A stretch of DNA of 64,000 nucleotides from an uncultured Actinomycetes bacterium. Its GTDB lineage: Bacteria > Actinomycetota > Acidimicrobiia > Acidimicrobiales > Ilumatobacteraceae. Position numbers and translations under genes: made by a program. Positions 63,893 to 64,000 of this stretch are shown here, piece after piece (positions within the stretch are counted from its first letter, which is position 1; every line of letters starts with the position of its first letter). The stretch is from NCBI GenBank assembly GCA_937927625.1, contig CALBSD010000057.1:1-64000 (forward strand), in the 5' to 3' direction. Under the pieces are notes generated by a model. It was given only the letters and a program-made list of their open reading frames with translations, ran no database searches and had not been told where the DNA came from.

Positions 63893-64000
63893 TTATGTTT
63901 TGTTGCTCAGCCCTAAAAATATTTCGCTGATCGCATGTTCGGATTCAAGCGGATGACGAAGGCTTCGCGAATAGTCAATGGAGTATGAGTTCCGTCTTCC
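63893..64000 (-). CDS. Possible 3' end of a minus-strand gene
   Basis: From the right edge the minus strand is open to a TAA at 63893-63895, giving about 35 residues ending HPLESEHAISEIFLGLSNKT. Another minus frame is open from the edge to a TAG at 63914. With so little sequence neither the frame nor the product can be decided. The convergent arrangement would match the position of the other intergenic elements. Confidence 0.25.
   Translation of the reverse strand, partial: GRRNSYSIDYSRSLRHPLESEHAISEIFLGLSNKT

Larger units (their letters stand above)
63679..64000. other. Intergenic stretch after the amidase
   Basis: 322 bases. They hold the second intergenic hairpin element (63741-63867) and possibly the 3' end of a minus-strand gene. 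Nothing else was recognised. Confidence 0.6.

Overview
The window reads as a chromosomal piece of a high-coding-density, mid-GC bacterium, most likely a planktonic actinobacterium of the Acidimicrobiia/Ilumatobacteraceae type. This is inferred from a DTE-type proton-pumping rhodopsin, TTT/AAP-rich linkers, a DUF2855 protein, SipW-type secretion and a FadD/MaoC/amidase catabolic locus. No rRNA, tRNA, phage, IS or CRISPR was seen. The lineage cannot be proven from this window alone.

Layout. (1) 1-29162 (+): one open frame, still open at the left edge, encoding at least 9,719 residues. It holds about 85 fibronectin type III (Fn3) domains, two LamG-like domains, a Thr/Pro linker, an acidic linker and a C-terminal polytopic membrane domain. 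(2) 29196-33745 (-): haloalkane-dehalogenase-like hydrolase, DUF2855 protein, secreted collagen-repeat protein, DUF1330-like protein, SRPBCC protein. (3) 33774-43547: a 1,385-residue secreted protein with seven Ig-like repeats and an OmpA-like C terminus (-), divergent from an SdrD_B-repeat surface protein followed by two lipoproteins (+). (4) 43723-44730 (+): rhodopsin plus two tiny membrane proteins. (5) 44727-47287 (-): two Gfo/Idh/MocA oxidoreductases and a decayed DJ-1/PfpI pseudogene. (6) 47373-49777 (+): SipW-like signal peptidase and two secreted proteins with SipW-type signals. (7) 49830-57048: two tandem paralogous cassettes, each a TetR regulator (-) divergent from a secreted protein (+), each with its own inverted repeats in the shared promoter region. 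(8) 57302-63678: an AMP-ligase/amidohydrolase/TetR operon (-) divergent from a MaoC-like/MaoC-like/amidase operon (+), with a 14-bp palindrome between them. (9) An intergenic hairpin element of 127 nt occurs at 57095-57221 and 63741-63867 (111/127 identical by hand count), with a degenerate copy at 54515-54652.

As a whole the window is a surface-protein island: eleven of the intact genes encode secreted, lipid-anchored or membrane-anchored non-enzymatic surface proteins or their processing peptidase, next to a phototrophy gene and a catabolic cluster. The most unusual items are the giant Fn3 protein with a polytopic anchor, the duplicated TetR/surface-protein cassettes with different operators, the sipW start codon inside a 9-bp hairpin, and the repeated hairpin element.
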